From: Kribbella solani
Lineage (GTDB): Bacteria > Actinomycetota > Actinomycetes > Propionibacteriales > Kribbellaceae
Assembly: GCF_014205295.1 (NCBI RefSeq)
Contig: NZ_JACHNF010000001.1
Coordinates: 7,130,001 to 7,194,000, forward strand
Direction of reading: 5' to 3'
DNA: 64,000 nucleotides
Shown in pieces: positions 35,581 to 43,647 of this stretch. A program made the translations under genes and the position numbers. Position 1 is the first letter of the stretch. The number at the start of each line of letters is the position of its first letter. The notes under the pieces are model-generated. The model had not been told where the DNA came from, did no database searches, and was given only the letters and a program-made list of their open reading frames with translations.

Positions 35581-36600
35581 TTGAGCGCGAGTGAGGTCGG
35601 TGGGATCAAGGTCGTCCTGACCAGCCCCCGGGTGGCCCCAGGGCTGCTCACTCGCGCTACCTGGCAGCCGCTGGAAGCCGCCGACGAGATCGCCGCGTCC
35701 GGCGGTCCGGACCGGCCTGACGTCCAGGCGGTGATCGGCTCGGGTCTGCCGGTCACGCAGGTCGAGGGCGACGCCACGGCCGCGTGGACCTGGCTGACGG
35801 CAGCCGCCCGTACGGGCCGCCAGGCCGTCTGGCTGACCGCCGACGACGGCGACCCAGCCCTACGCCACCTCATCGCCGACGCGCGCATCCGCGACCCGCA
35901 GGCGCCCTACGACGTCGAGATCCTGCACGGGTCGTACGACGTACCGGGTGCTCGGCTGATCGATCTGGTCCGGGTGATGGATCGCCTGCGGCGGAACTGC
36001 CCCTGGGACCAGGAGCAGACCCACGAGAGCCTCGCGAAGTACCTGCTCGAGGAGACGTACGAAACCCTCGAAGCGATCGACACCGGCGACGCCGAGCACC
36101 TCCGCGAGGAGCTTGGCGATCTGTTGCTGCAGGTCGCGTTCCACTCGCGGATCGCCGAGGACCGTGTCACCGGGGACGACGATGCCGAGGGTGGTGGGTT
36201 CACCATCGACGACGTTGCCGCCGGGATTGTCGAGAAGCTGATCCGCCGGCACCCGCACGTGTTCGGCAGCGTGGATGCCGCGGACGCGGCGGCCGTCGAG
36301 GCCAACTGGGAAGCGATCAAGGCGACCGAGAAACAACGCACCTCGGTCCTTGAAGGCATCCCGCTCGCCCTGCCCGCGCTGGCCCTCGCCGACAAAGTAC
36401 TGGGCCGGGCCGCCAAAGTTCTCCCCGCCGACACCGAGCAGCTCGCTGAACCCGAACCGGTGGACGAGACCGAGCGGGTCGGGCAACAACTGCTGGCAAT
36501 CGTCCGCGAGGCCCGCGCCTCCGGCGTCGACGCCGAACAGGCACTACGCACCACCATCCAGCACCTGACAACAGAAATCCGCGCCGCCGAAGGCTCTTAG
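35581..36600 (+). CDS. mazG: MazG nucleoside triphosphate pyrophosphohydrolase
   Basis: Removes aberrant (d)NTPs. The N-terminal ~125 residues are a variable domain seen in actinobacterial MazG. The catalytic domain follows: LRRNCPWDQEQTHESLAKYL, LEETYETLEAID, EELGDLLLQVAFHSRIAED with the Mg-binding Glu/Asp residues, and VEKLIRRHPHVFG, then NWEAIKATEK. 339 aa. TTG start at 35581, 4 nt after the lipoprotein stop. It is followed tail to tail by the winged-helix gene (stop codons adjacent at 36600/36601). Confidence 0.95.
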   Translation: MSASEVGGIKVVLTSPRVAPGLLTRATWQPLEAADEIAASGGPDRPDVQAVIGSGLPVTQVEGDATAAWTWLTAAARTGRQAVWLTADDGDPALRHLIADARIRDPQAPYDVEILHGSYDVPGARLIDLVRVMDRLRRNCPWDQEQTHESLAKYLLEETYETLEAIDTGDAEHLREELGDLLLQVAFHSRIAEDRVTGDDDAEGGGFTIDDVAAGIVEKLIRRHPHVFGSVDAADAAAVEANWEAIKATEKQRTSVLEGIPLALPALALADKVLGRAAKVLPADTEQLAEPEPVDETERVGQQLLAIVREARASGVDAEQALRTTIQHLTTEIRAAEGS

Positions 36601-36891
36601 CTACTGCGGTCCGTCGAGGAGGTTGCGGAGGGCGTCGCGGTGGGTTGTGTAGGCCTGCTGCCCAGTCTTCGTCATCCGGTACGTGGTGGTTGCTCCGCGT
36701 CCGTGACCACTCTTCGTCGTCGCCACGTACCCGGCCGCTTCCAGCGCCGACATGTGCTTCGACAGGTCCGAGTCGGCCACGCCCAGATAGTCCTTCAGGA
36801 ACTTGAACGTGACGGTCGTCGCATTCGCCAGCACCGCCATCGCGGCCAGCCGTTTCGGCGCGTGGATGACCGGGTCGAGTCCGTCGATCAC
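36601..36891 (-). CDS. winged-helix DNA-binding protein (MarR/ArsR-like)
   Basis: 96-residue regulator of the compact winged-helix type: HAPKRLAAMAVLANATTVTF, LKDYLGVADSDLSKHMSALE (recognition helix), AGYVATTKSGHGRGATTTYR (wing), then MTKTGQQAYTTH. The GTG at 36891 overlaps the stop of the upstream membrane-protein gene (GTGA), so the two are coupled. A perfectly placed AT-rich inverted repeat (37366-37397) before the operon is a likely autoregulatory operator. Pairs of this kind (membrane protein plus small wHTH) are common in actinobacteria; the signal is unknown. Confidence 0.85.
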   Translation of the reverse strand: MIDGLDPVIHAPKRLAAMAVLANATTVTFKFLKDYLGVADSDLSKHMSALEAAGYVATTKSGHGRGATTTYRMTKTGQQAYTTHRDALRNLLDGPQ

Positions 36892-37349
36892 CCGAGCCGC
36901 TCCCGTACCTTCGCCGCCGCGATCGCGTACCGGCGCTCGTAGTACCAGATCCCGGCCGTCACCAGTACGAACCCGGTCCCGGCCGCGACCGGTACGCCAC
37001 CCAGCCACCAGACCGCAGCGACGACCAGCACGATCACCGGGAGGGTCAGGAAGTACCCCTTCCACAGCCGCCCGATCTCCCGCGGCGGCCGGCCCCGCCC
37101 CGGGAACGGCATCGCGCCGTGCCGTCGCTGCATCCAGTTCAGGAAGCCCAGTTCGAGCGCCAGCAGAATCGCCAGCGACGCGAAGAACAGCGCCGAGTTC
37201 TCCCGCCACCACGTGAACGTCCCGATCATCCCGGCCACCCACGCCCCGACCACCGGCGGATACCACCACGCCGTCTTCGGGTAACTGACATACGGCGCCG
37301 CCTCGGCCCGCTCGATGATCCGCAGCTGCTCCCCAGCATCACTTTCCAT
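36888..37349 (-). CDS. membrane protein, operon partner of the winged-helix regulator
   Basis: 153-residue integral membrane protein: PPVVGAWVAGMIGTFTWW, ALFFASLAILLALELGFL, a basic loop (MQRRHGAMPFPGRGRPPREI), LTLPVIVLVVAAVWWLGGVP and AGTGFVLVTAGIWYYERRYA: about four transmembrane segments. No enzyme motif. ATG at 37349, inside a small CTTTCC/GGAAAG palindrome. Overlaps the regulator gene by 4 nt. It may sense a membrane signal or sequester the regulator; that is inference. Confidence 0.8.
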   Translation of the reverse strand: MESDAGEQLRIIERAEAAPYVSYPKTAWWYPPVVGAWVAGMIGTFTWWRENSALFFASLAILLALELGFLNWMQRRHGAMPFPGRGRPPREIGRLWKGYFLTLPVIVLVVAAVWWLGGVPVAAGTGFVLVTAGIWYYERRYAIAAAKVRERLG

Positions 37350-37365
37350 ACCGGAAAGCTACCCC

Positions 37366-37397
37366 ATAACTTTCCACTTCCGCAAGTAGAAAGTTAT
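37366..37397. promoter_or_regulatory. AT-rich operator before the winged-helix operon
   Basis: ATAACTTTCCACTT and its complement with one mismatch (arms 37366-37379 and 37384-37397, 4-nt spacer CCGC). It is the most AT-rich patch nearby and sits 17 nt before the start codon. The half-site ACTTTCC recurs over the start codon. Confidence 0.7.
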
Positions 37398-37411
37398 CGG
37401 ATCGTGTGCCG

Positions 37412-37501
37412 AAGGACAGGTAGTGGTGGGCCGAGAGGTAGTGCACCTGAGCGTGAAGTGGTCCGCGTGTACGGCGTCTCGGAGGTGTACTACCTGTCGT
37501 T
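37412..37501. repeat. palindromic intergenic element, copy B (90 bp)
   Basis: Same length and ends as copy A (AAGGACAGG ... CCTGTCGTT). Inner pair AGGTAGTGCACCT (37437-37449) with a one-mismatch partner AGGTGTACTACCT. Aligns with copy A end to end. It lies between the winged-helix operon and the APH-like gene, ending 14 nt before the latter's TTG. Confidence 0.75.
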
Positions 37502-37515
37502 AGGTACAGCGATAT

Positions 37516-38406
37516 TTGGATGCGGGGCGGCTGCTGGGCTGGGACCGTGGGCGGGTGGATGTTGCTGGGGTGCTGCGGGAGCGGTGGGATCTGAAGGCGG
37601 CGCGGCTGGAGGTGCTGACCGGCGGGATGAACTCGGCAACCTGGCTGGCGTCGTCGGAGGGCGACGCGTGGCGCGTAGTGGTGAAGTCCGTGGATGTGGA
37701 TGACGCGTCGTTCGGGCCGGGTCTCGAGTTGGCGGTGCGGCTGGATGATGCGGGCGTGGTGAGCGGTCGGCCATGGTCCAGCAAGGGCGGCCGGCTCGTT
37801 GAGCGGGCCGACGATCGGCAGGTCGCCGTCCTGGAGTACGTCAGTGGCGAAGAACTGGGAAAGACCGCCGCGGACCGGACCTCGATCGGGGACCTGCTCG
37901 GCCGCGTACACACGATCGCCGCCGTCGAAACCGGTGACCTGCAGGACTGGCTGCGCGTACTGATGCCGTTCGACGACTATCTGGATCTGGAGCCGTGGAT
38001 TCGGCCGGCGGTCGCGGACGCGATCGCCCGGGCCACGGCGCTGGGCGAGACCTGGGCCTGGCTGCACGGGGACGCGGCCAGGGAGGCGTTTCGGCGGCAG
38101 CCGGACGGCAGTGTCGCGCTGATCGACTGGGGGAGTGCGCTACCCGGCCCGATTCTGTACGACGTCGCCTCCGCGGTGATGTACGCCGACGGGTCACCCG
38201 AGCACGTCGTGGCCGCGTACGTTCGCCGGCGACCTGATCTCGCCGGCGAGCTCGCCCGCGGGCTGGACGCTTTCCTGCACGTTCGCTGGGCCGTTCAGGC
38301 CGGCTACTTCGCGTGGCGGATCGGGAACAACGTGCTGACCGGGATCAGCGATGAAAGCGAGAACCGGAAGGGCCTGGCCGACGCCCGTCGGGCCTTTGGC
38401 GGGTAG
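37516..38406 (+). CDS. APH-fold phosphotransferase
   Basis: Kinase-like protein (296 aa or slightly less) of the aminoglycoside phosphotransferase/choline kinase superfamily. Seen: GGMNSATWLASSEGDAWRVV and VVKSVD for the nucleotide-binding lobe, a linker with VAVLEYVSGEEL, LGRVHTI, the catalytic loop AWLHGDAAREAF (HGD) and metal-binding VALIDWGSALPGP. In HGDAAREAF the usual Asn five residues after the Asp is not obvious, so catalysis may be altered. The start is uncertain: TTG 37516 or GTG 37555 (VDVAGVLRERW, a better domain start). Substrate unknown; drug resistance should not be assumed. Confidence 0.82.
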   Translation: MDAGRLLGWDRGRVDVAGVLRERWDLKAARLEVLTGGMNSATWLASSEGDAWRVVVKSVDVDDASFGPGLELAVRLDDAGVVSGRPWSSKGGRLVERADDRQVAVLEYVSGEELGKTAADRTSIGDLLGRVHTIAAVETGDLQDWLRVLMPFDDYLDLEPWIRPAVADAIARATALGETWAWLHGDAAREAFRRQPDGSVALIDWGSALPGPILYDVASAVMYADGSPEHVVAAYVRRRPDLAGELARGLDAFLHVRWAVQAGYFAWRIGNNVLTGISDESENRKGLADARRAFGG

Positions 38407-38565
38407 CCGGATTCGGCTGATTTGCAGGCGATCCGGGGGTCCACGGGGTGTTGCTGACGCCGGAGGTACCGCGGGGTGGGATCGTTGGGGTGACGCGGTC
38501 CACTGGGTGGGGTGGTCTGGAGGCTAGGCTCAGCACGATTCGTCATCGAGAACTTGGGAGTCAAT

Positions 38566-39846
38566 GTGGCCACCATCGAGGCCGTCGGCGCCCGCGAGAT
38601 CCTCGACTCGCGCGGCAACCCCACTGTCGAGGTCGAGGTTCTGCTCGACGACGACACCGTCGCCCGGGCAGCGGTCCCGTCCGGCGCGTCCACCGGTCAG
38701 TTCGAGGCCGTCGAGCTGCGGGACGGCGACAAGGACCGGTACGGCGGCAAGGGCGTGCAGAAGGCCGTCACCGCGATCCTTGAAGACATCGACAAGGAGA
38801 TCGTCGGGTACGACGTACACGAGCAGCGGCTGATCGACCACGCGCTGCTCGACCTGGACGGCACCCCGAACAAGGCAAAACTGGGCGCGAACGCGATCCT
38901 CGGCGTCAGCCTCGCCGTCGCCAAGGCGGCCGCGGAGAGCTCCGGCCTGCCGCTGTTCCGCTACGTCGGCGGCCCGAACGCGCACGTCCTGCCGGTGCCG
39001 ATGATGAACATCCTGAACGGCGGCGCGCACGCGGACAGCAACGTCGACGTGCAGGAGTTCATGATCGCCCCGATCGGTGCCGCCACGTACGGCGAGGCGC
39101 TGATGCAGGGCGCGACCGTCTACCACGCGCTGAAGGCGGTGCTGAAGGAGCGCGGCCTGTCCACCGGTCTCGGCGACGAGGGCGGTTTCGCGCCGAACCT
39201 GGAGAGCAACCGGGCCGCGCTGGACCTGATCGCGGTCGCGGTCGAGAAGACCGGGCTGCAGCTCGGCAAGGACATCGCGCTGGCGATGGACGTCGCCGCG
39301 AGCGAGTTCTTCACCGAGGGCGTGTACGCGTTCGAGGGCGGCAAGAAGTCCGCGGACGAGATGATCGCCTACTACGCCGACCTGGTCGCGTCGTACCCGA
39401 TCGTCTCGATCGAGGACCCGCTGAACGAGGACGACTGGGCCGGCTGGCAGGGCATCACCGGTGAGCTCGGCAGCAAGATCCAGCTGGTCGGCGACGACCT
39501 GTTCGTCACCAACGTCGAGCGGCTGCAGCGCGGCATCGACGAGAAGTCGGCGAACAGCCTGCTGGTCAAGGTGAACCAGATCGGCTCGCTGACCGAGACC
39601 CTGGACGCCGTCGACCTGGCCCACCGCAACGGCTTCAGCTGCATGATGAGCCACCGTTCCGGTGAGACCGAGGACACCACGATCGCCGACCTCGCGGTCG
39701 CGACCAACTGCGGTCAGATCAAGTCCGGCGCGCCGGCCCGGTCGGACCGTACCGCCAAGTACAACCAGTTGCTCCGGATCGAGGAGGAGCTCGACGACGC
39801 GGCGACGTACGCCGGTCGTTCGGCCTTCCCGCGGTACCAGGGCTGA
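38566..39846 (+). CDS. eno: enolase
   Basis: Interconverts 2-phosphoglycerate and phosphoenolpyruvate in glycolysis; cytosolic, with Mg. 426 aa. Seen: EAVGAREILDSRGNPTVEVE, VPSGASTGQFEAVELRD, KLGANAILGVSLAVAKA, PVPMMNILNGGAHADSNVD, GLGDEGGFAPNL, SIEDPLNEDDW, VGDDLFVTN, LLVKVNQIGSLTET and SHRSGETEDTTIADLAV, which together form the complete active site. The frame is open to 38512; the GTG at 38566 with GGGAG 6 nt upstream is chosen. It starts the eno-divIC-DUF501-ppx order conserved in actinobacteria. Confidence 0.98.
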   Translation: MATIEAVGAREILDSRGNPTVEVEVLLDDDTVARAAVPSGASTGQFEAVELRDGDKDRYGGKGVQKAVTAILEDIDKEIVGYDVHEQRLIDHALLDLDGTPNKAKLGANAILGVSLAVAKAAAESSGLPLFRYVGGPNAHVLPVPMMNILNGGAHADSNVDVQEFMIAPIGAATYGEALMQGATVYHALKAVLKERGLSTGLGDEGGFAPNLESNRAALDLIAVAVEKTGLQLGKDIALAMDVAASEFFTEGVYAFEGGKKSADEMIAYYADLVASYPIVSIEDPLNEDDWAGWQGITGELGSKIQLVGDDLFVTNVERLQRGIDEKSANSLLVKVNQIGSLTETLDAVDLAHRNGFSCMMSHRSGETEDTTIADLAVATNCGQIKSGAPARSDRTAKYNQLLRIEEELDDAATYAGRSAFPRYQG

Positions 39847-39865
39847 TTTCAGGGGGTCGCAAGGC

Positions 39866-40507
39866 ATGCCGTCCCGTCGGGATACCGGTGCACGACCCGG
39901 CTCGCGTCCGTCGAGCCGGACCCAGTCGCGTCCGCAGCGCAATGCCTTCGGCCCCGCCCCGACCCGCCCCGCCCGGCGGGGCGACCAGCCCAAGCGGCGT
40001 ACGACGGGTGCCGCGGCCGGTCCGGCGCGCACCCGCGGGTCGCGCAACCTGACCGGCCGGGCGGCCGTCGTGCTGCTCGTACTCGGCGCGCTGATCGTGT
40101 CGTACGCGCAGAGCCTGCGGGTGTGGTTCGACCAGCACCAGCAGGTCAGCGCGCTGAACCAGGAGATCCGCGACCGGGAGAAACGGGTCGCGGAGCTGAA
40201 CGACGAGATCGCCCGCTGGGACGACGACGCGTACGTGAAGGCGCAGGCGCGGCAGCGGCTCGGCTGGGTGATGCCGGGTGAGGTCGGCTACCGGGTGATC
40301 GGCGCGGACGGGAAGCCGGTCGGCGCCCCGCCGGAGCCGTCGGCGCCGTCCGACGGTGCGGCCGAGACGCAGAAGCCGACCTGGTACACGAAGCTGTGGG
40401 GCAGCGTCGAGGGCGCCGGCAAACCACCGGCGGCGGCGACCCCGCCGGCCCGGACCCAACCCACCCCGAAGACGATCCTGACGCCGCCGCCTAAGGTAAC
40501 CAGGTGA
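39866..40507 (+). CDS. septum formation initiator, FtsB/DivIC family
   Basis: Bitopic cell-division protein (213 aa). A long basic Arg/Pro/Ser cytoplasmic N-terminus (~70 residues), one membrane segment AAVVLLVLGALIVSYAQSL, then an extracytoplasmic coiled coil (WFDQHQQVSALNQEIRDREK, RVAELNDEIARW), AQARQRLGWVMPGEVGYRVI typical of the family, and a Pro-rich tail. It helps assemble FtsL/FtsQ and the divisome. ATG at 39866, 19 nt after eno; its last 4 nt overlap the DUF501 start, so it is translationally coupled. Confidence 0.93.
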   Translation: MPSRRDTGARPGSRPSSRTQSRPQRNAFGPAPTRPARRGDQPKRRTTGAAAGPARTRGSRNLTGRAAVVLLVLGALIVSYAQSLRVWFDQHQQVSALNQEIRDREKRVAELNDEIARWDDDAYVKAQARQRLGWVMPGEVGYRVIGADGKPVGAPPEPSAPSDGAAETQKPTWYTKLWGSVEGAGKPPAAATPPARTQPTPKTILTPPPKVTR

Positions 40508-41004
40508 GCGTCAGTCCTTCCGGCCAGGTCAGCCCTTCGGATCAAGAAGCAGTCAGCAAGCAGCTCGGGCGTACCGCGCGGGGGATCCGTTCGATCGCGC
40601 ACCGGTGCACCTGCGGTCTCCCCGATGTGGTCGAGACCGAGCCGCGGTTGCCGGACGGTACGCCGTTCCCGACCACGTACTACGTCACCTGCCCGCGACT
40701 CGCGTCCGCGATCGGAACGCTGGAGTCGTCCGGGCTGATGAAGGACATGACCGACCGGTTGGCGGATGACCCGGAGCTGGCCGAGCGGTACCGGGGCGCA
40801 CATGAGGCGTACCTGGCGCACCGCGAGTCGATCGACCACGTCGCGGAGATCAGCGGGATCTCCGCGGGTGGGATGCCGACGCGGGTGAAGTGCTTGCATG
40901 TGCTCGCCGGTCATTCGCTGGCCGCCGGGCGCGGGGTGAACCCGCTGGGCGACGAAACCCTCGACGCCCTGGAGGACTGGGGCCGCCGAGGTCCGTGTGT
41001 CTGA
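40504..41004 (+). CDS. DUF501-family protein
   Basis: 166-residue protein of the actinobacterial DUF501 family, always found next to ppx and divIC. Seen: IAHRCTCGLPDVVETEPRL with the CxC pair, PDGTPFPTTYYVTCPRLASA, HRESIDHVAEISGISAGGMP, and RVKCLHVLAGHSLAAGRGVN followed by NPLGDETLD. The conserved Cys/His residues hint at metal binding; no function is established that I know of. GTG start overlapping divIC by 4 nt; 8-nt overlap with ppx. Confidence 0.93.
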   Translation: MSVSPSGQVSPSDQEAVSKQLGRTARGIRSIAHRCTCGLPDVVETEPRLPDGTPFPTTYYVTCPRLASAIGTLESSGLMKDMTDRLADDPELAERYRGAHEAYLAHRESIDHVAEISGISAGGMPTRVKCLHVLAGHSLAAGRGVNPLGDETLDALEDWGRRGPCV

Positions 41005-42037
41005 GGACGTCACCAGAGTCGCGGCAATCGACTGCGGTACGAACTCGATCCGCCTGCTGATCGCCGATGTGCGCGCTGGCCAACTTACCGAGGTTGATCG
41101 GCGGATGATGATTGTGCGGCTCGGTCAGGGGGTGGATGCGACTGGCGCGTTCGCTCCCGAGGCGCTGGAGCGGGTTTTCCGGGCCGCCGACGAGTACGCC
41201 GAGGTGATCCGCTCCACCGGCGCCACCCGCGTACGCTTCGTCGCCACCTCAGCCGCCCGCGACGTCAGCAACCGCGACGCCTTCCTCGAAGGAATCCAGT
41301 CCCGCCTCGGCACCACCCCCGAAATCATCACCGGCCCCCAAGAAGCCCACCTAACCTTCCAGGGCGCCACCCAGTCGCTCCCCGCCCTGACCCCGACATC
41401 CGGCGCCGCTGGTGAGCCGGTAGTACCCGGGCCATACCTGGTAGCCGACATCGGCGGCGGCTCAACCGAACTGATCCTCGGCAACTCCACTCCCACCGCC
41501 CGCACCGCCTCAGCCGACCGCGCCTCCGCCGACCGCCCCGCGTACGCCGACCGGCGTCGCGCTGGTGCGTCGGGCGTCATCGCCGCCGAGTCGCTTGACC
41601 TCGGCTCTGTCCGGCTCACCGAGCGTCATGTCACCACCGACCCGACCAACCCCGCCGAGCTCGCCGCGATCGCCCGCGACATCGACGCCCTGCTCGACCA
41701 CACCACAGTCCCCATCGCCGACGCCCGCGCCCTGGTCGCCGTAGCCGGCACCGCGACCACCGTCGCCGCGGTCGCCCTCAACCTCCCCGAGTACGACCGC
41801 GCCGCCGTACACCACGCCCAACTATCAGCCGACGCCCTCCGCGCCGCCACCACCTGGCTGACCACCACCACCCGCGCCGACCGCGCCGCCGTACGCTCCA
41901 TCCACCCCGGCCGGGTTGACGTCATCGGCGCCGGCGCCCTCATCCTCCAACACCTCTTCGACCGCCTCCCCATCACCACCCTCACCATCTCCGAACACGA
42001 CATCCTCGACGGCGTAGCCCTCTCCCTGGCGGACTGA
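40997..42037 (+). CDS. ppx: exopolyphosphatase Ppx/GppA family
   Basis: Hydrolyses polyphosphate and/or pppGpp; ASKHA fold. Seen: phosphate-1 VAAIDCGTNSIRLLIADV, RFVATSAARDVSNRDAFL, phosphate-2 YLVADIGGGSTELILG and a later glycine motif VAVAGTATTVAAVAL. 346 aa, the short actinobacterial form. It has a ~35-residue Ala/Arg/Asp-rich insert after the second phosphate motif (TARTASADRASADRPAYADR), likely a surface loop. GTG start, 8-nt overlap with DUF501. Last gene of the eno-ppx run; a palindrome follows at 42042. Confidence 0.95.
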   Translation: MSEDVTRVAAIDCGTNSIRLLIADVRAGQLTEVDRRMMIVRLGQGVDATGAFAPEALERVFRAADEYAEVIRSTGATRVRFVATSAARDVSNRDAFLEGIQSRLGTTPEIITGPQEAHLTFQGATQSLPALTPTSGAAGEPVVPGPYLVADIGGGSTELILGNSTPTARTASADRASADRPAYADRRRAGASGVIAAESLDLGSVRLTERHVTTDPTNPAELAAIARDIDALLDHTTVPIADARALVAVAGTATTVAAVALNLPEYDRAAVHHAQLSADALRAATTWLTTTTRADRAAVRSIHPGRVDVIGAGALILQHLFDRLPITTLTISEHDILDGVALSLAD

Positions 42038-42041
42038 CGGG

Positions 42042-42085
42042 TTGTTTCACCACTGACCGGTTGTAGTAGGTCACCGGTGAAACAA
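42042..42085. promoter_or_regulatory. 17-bp inverted repeat between ppx and udgB
   Basis: TTGTTTCACCACTGACC (42042-42058) and complement with two mismatches (42069-42085), loop 10 nt. It starts 4 nt after the ppx stop and ends 30 nt before the next ATG. Terminator for ppx or operator for the glycosylase gene; its AT-rich outer ends favour an operator. Confidence 0.5.
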
Positions 42086-42115
42086 ATGGCCAGCGGTAGT
42101 CTCTAGTCTGGGGCT

Positions 42116-42967
42116 ATGGAGCTGCCGCATCCGTTGACTGGGGAGTTGTTTGGTAGTCCGGTGCCGCCGGGGGCTGGGTGGCCGGGGGATCCGGCGGTGC
42201 GGGGTACTCGGGTTGCGCGCGATGCGGATGAGGTTGTGCGGTTGGCGCGGACCGGGGAACTGCATGAGCTTGATGCTCGGGTTTCGGTTTGCCGTGCTTG
42301 TCCGCGGCTGGTGGAGTGGCGGGAGGATGTTGCCGTCAGCAAGCGGAAGTCGTTCGCGGATCAGCCGTACTGGGGCCGTCCGATTCCCGGGTGGGGTGCC
42401 GACGAGCCGCGGATTCTGATCGCCGGCCTGGCTCCGGCGGCGAACGGTGGGAACCGGACCGGCCGTGTCTTCACCGGGGACCGCTCCGGCGACTGGCTGT
42501 TCGCGAGCCTGTACCGGGTCGGTCTGGCCAACCAGCCGACCAGCGAACACGCCGGCGACGGCCTGCGCCTGATCGGTACCCGGATGATCGCCGCCGTCCG
42601 CTGCGCGCCACCCGCCAACAAACCCACTCCGGCCGAACGCGACACCTGCGCCCCTTGGTACAACCGCGAACTGGAGTTGGTCCTCCCCACGACCAAGGCC
42701 ATCGTCTGCCTGGGCAAGTTCGGCTTCGACGCCCTCCTCACCGCCCTGGCCGCCCTCGGCACGACCGTCCCCAAACCCCGCCCCAAGTTCGGCCACGCCG
42801 CCGAGTACCTGATCAAAACCCCGCACGGCGACCTGACCGTCCTGGCCAGCTTCCACCCCAGCCAGCAGAACACCTTCACCGGCAAACTCACCGAACCGAT
42901 GCTCGACCAGGTCCTGACCCGAGCCAAAACCCTGGCCGGCCTGGATGGTCCGGCGATCGCCGGATGA
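42116..42967 (+). CDS. uracil-DNA glycosylase, UdgB (family 5) type
   Basis: Iron-sulfur DNA-repair glycosylase (283 aa) that excises uracil and related deaminated bases. Seen: Fe-S ligands beginning SVCRACPRLVEW (about 58-69), the active-site motif GLAPAANGGNRTGRVFTGD (GLAPA lacking the usual catalytic Asp, as in family 5), CAPWYNRELE, AIVCLGKFGFDALL and the DNA-intercalating SFHPSQQNTFTGKL. No clear SD; the ATG at 42116 is close behind TAGTCT, so the mRNA may be leaderless. It converges on tRNA-Leu 1 nt away. Family 4 is less likely because of GNRTGR. Confidence 0.92.
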   Translation: MELPHPLTGELFGSPVPPGAGWPGDPAVRGTRVARDADEVVRLARTGELHELDARVSVCRACPRLVEWREDVAVSKRKSFADQPYWGRPIPGWGADEPRILIAGLAPAANGGNRTGRVFTGDRSGDWLFASLYRVGLANQPTSEHAGDGLRLIGTRMIAAVRCAPPANKPTPAERDTCAPWYNRELELVLPTTKAIVCLGKFGFDALLTALAALGTTVPKPRPKFGHAAEYLIKTPHGDLTVLASFHPSQQNTFTGKLTEPMLDQVLTRAKTLAGLDGPAIAG

Positions 42968-42968
42968 G

Positions 42969-43049
42969 TGCCCGGGACGGGATTCGAACCCGTACGCCTT
43001 TCGGCTGGGAGGTTTAAGCTCCCTGCGTCTGCCGTTCCGCCACCCGGGC
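42969..43049 (-). tRNA. tRNA-Leu (UAA)
   Basis: Read on the minus strand: acceptor GCCCGGG/CCCGGGC, anticodon arm GGGAG-CTTAAAC-CTCCC with anticodon TAA, long variable arm (GCCGAAAGGC), T arm ACGGG-TTCGAAT-CCCGT, discriminator A. No encoded CCA. Confidence 0.94.
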
Positions 43050-43089
43050 GCTCCGGACGAGAGTACTCGGTGGAGGGCGTTTCGGAACT

Positions 43090-43647
43090 CTACTGGTAGA
43101 CCTTTCGGGGATACACGGCGTGGGCGCCGGCGACGCGGTCCAGGAAGAGTTTGCCGGCGCAGTGGTCGATCTCGTGCTGGAGGGCGCGGGCCTCGAAGCC
43201 GTCGGTGCTGATGGTGACCGGTTCGGTGCCGCCGGGGAGTACGCCGGTGACGGTCAGCCGGGTGGCGCGTTTGACGTCGCCGGTGAAGTCGGGGACGGAC
43301 ATGCAGCCCTCGCGGGCCTTCTCGTTCCGGCTGGACTCGACGATCTCGGCGTTGCAGAGCACGAAGACCCCATGGCACGTACGCGTCTTGGGGTGCCCGC
43401 TGACGTCGAGCGAGAACATCTGCGCGGCCACGCCCACCTGCGGCGCGGCCAGGCCGACACAGCCGGGGGAGACCCGCATCGTCGCGACCAGGTCGGCGGC
43501 GAGCTGGATCATTTCGGGATCGCGCGGGTCGACGACCGCGCCCTCGGTCGCGAGCACCGGATGCGGGGCGCGGACCACGTCAAGTACGCGGCCCTGAACG
43601 CCGAGCAGTTCCGGGGACCAGCCGGAGATCACCTCGGTCACGGTCAC
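43090..43647 (-). CDS. def: peptide deformylase
   Basis: Fe/Zn enzyme that removes the formyl group from new proteins. Seen: motif 1 CVGLAAPQVGV, motif 2 EGCMSVPDF with the metal Cys, motif 3 QHEIDHCAGKLFLDR with two metal His and catalytic Glu. 185 aa with an N-terminal extension (VISGWSPELLGVQGR) seen in actinobacterial type-III-like or secondary deformylases. The GTG at 43647 overlaps the stop of the ACT-protein gene (GTGA). A deformylase gene coupled to an ACT regulator is unusual outside actinobacteria, and the reason is unknown. Confidence 0.93.
   Translation of the reverse strand: MTVTEVISGWSPELLGVQGRVLDVVRAPHPVLATEGAVVDPRDPEMIQLAADLVATMRVSPGCVGLAAPQVGVAAQMFSLDVSGHPKTRTCHGVFVLCNAEIVESSRNEKAREGCMSVPDFTGDVKRATRLTVTGVLPGGTEPVTISTDGFEARALQHEIDHCAGKLFLDRVAGAHAVYPRKVYQ

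Noticed and set aside
37516..38406. Aminoglycoside resistance gene
   Set aside because: Only the general APH fold is supported and the catalytic loop is atypical.
42116..42967. Family 4 uracil-DNA glycosylase
   Set aside because: The GLAPAANGGNRTGR active-site motif and SFHPSQQNT fit family 5 (UdgB).
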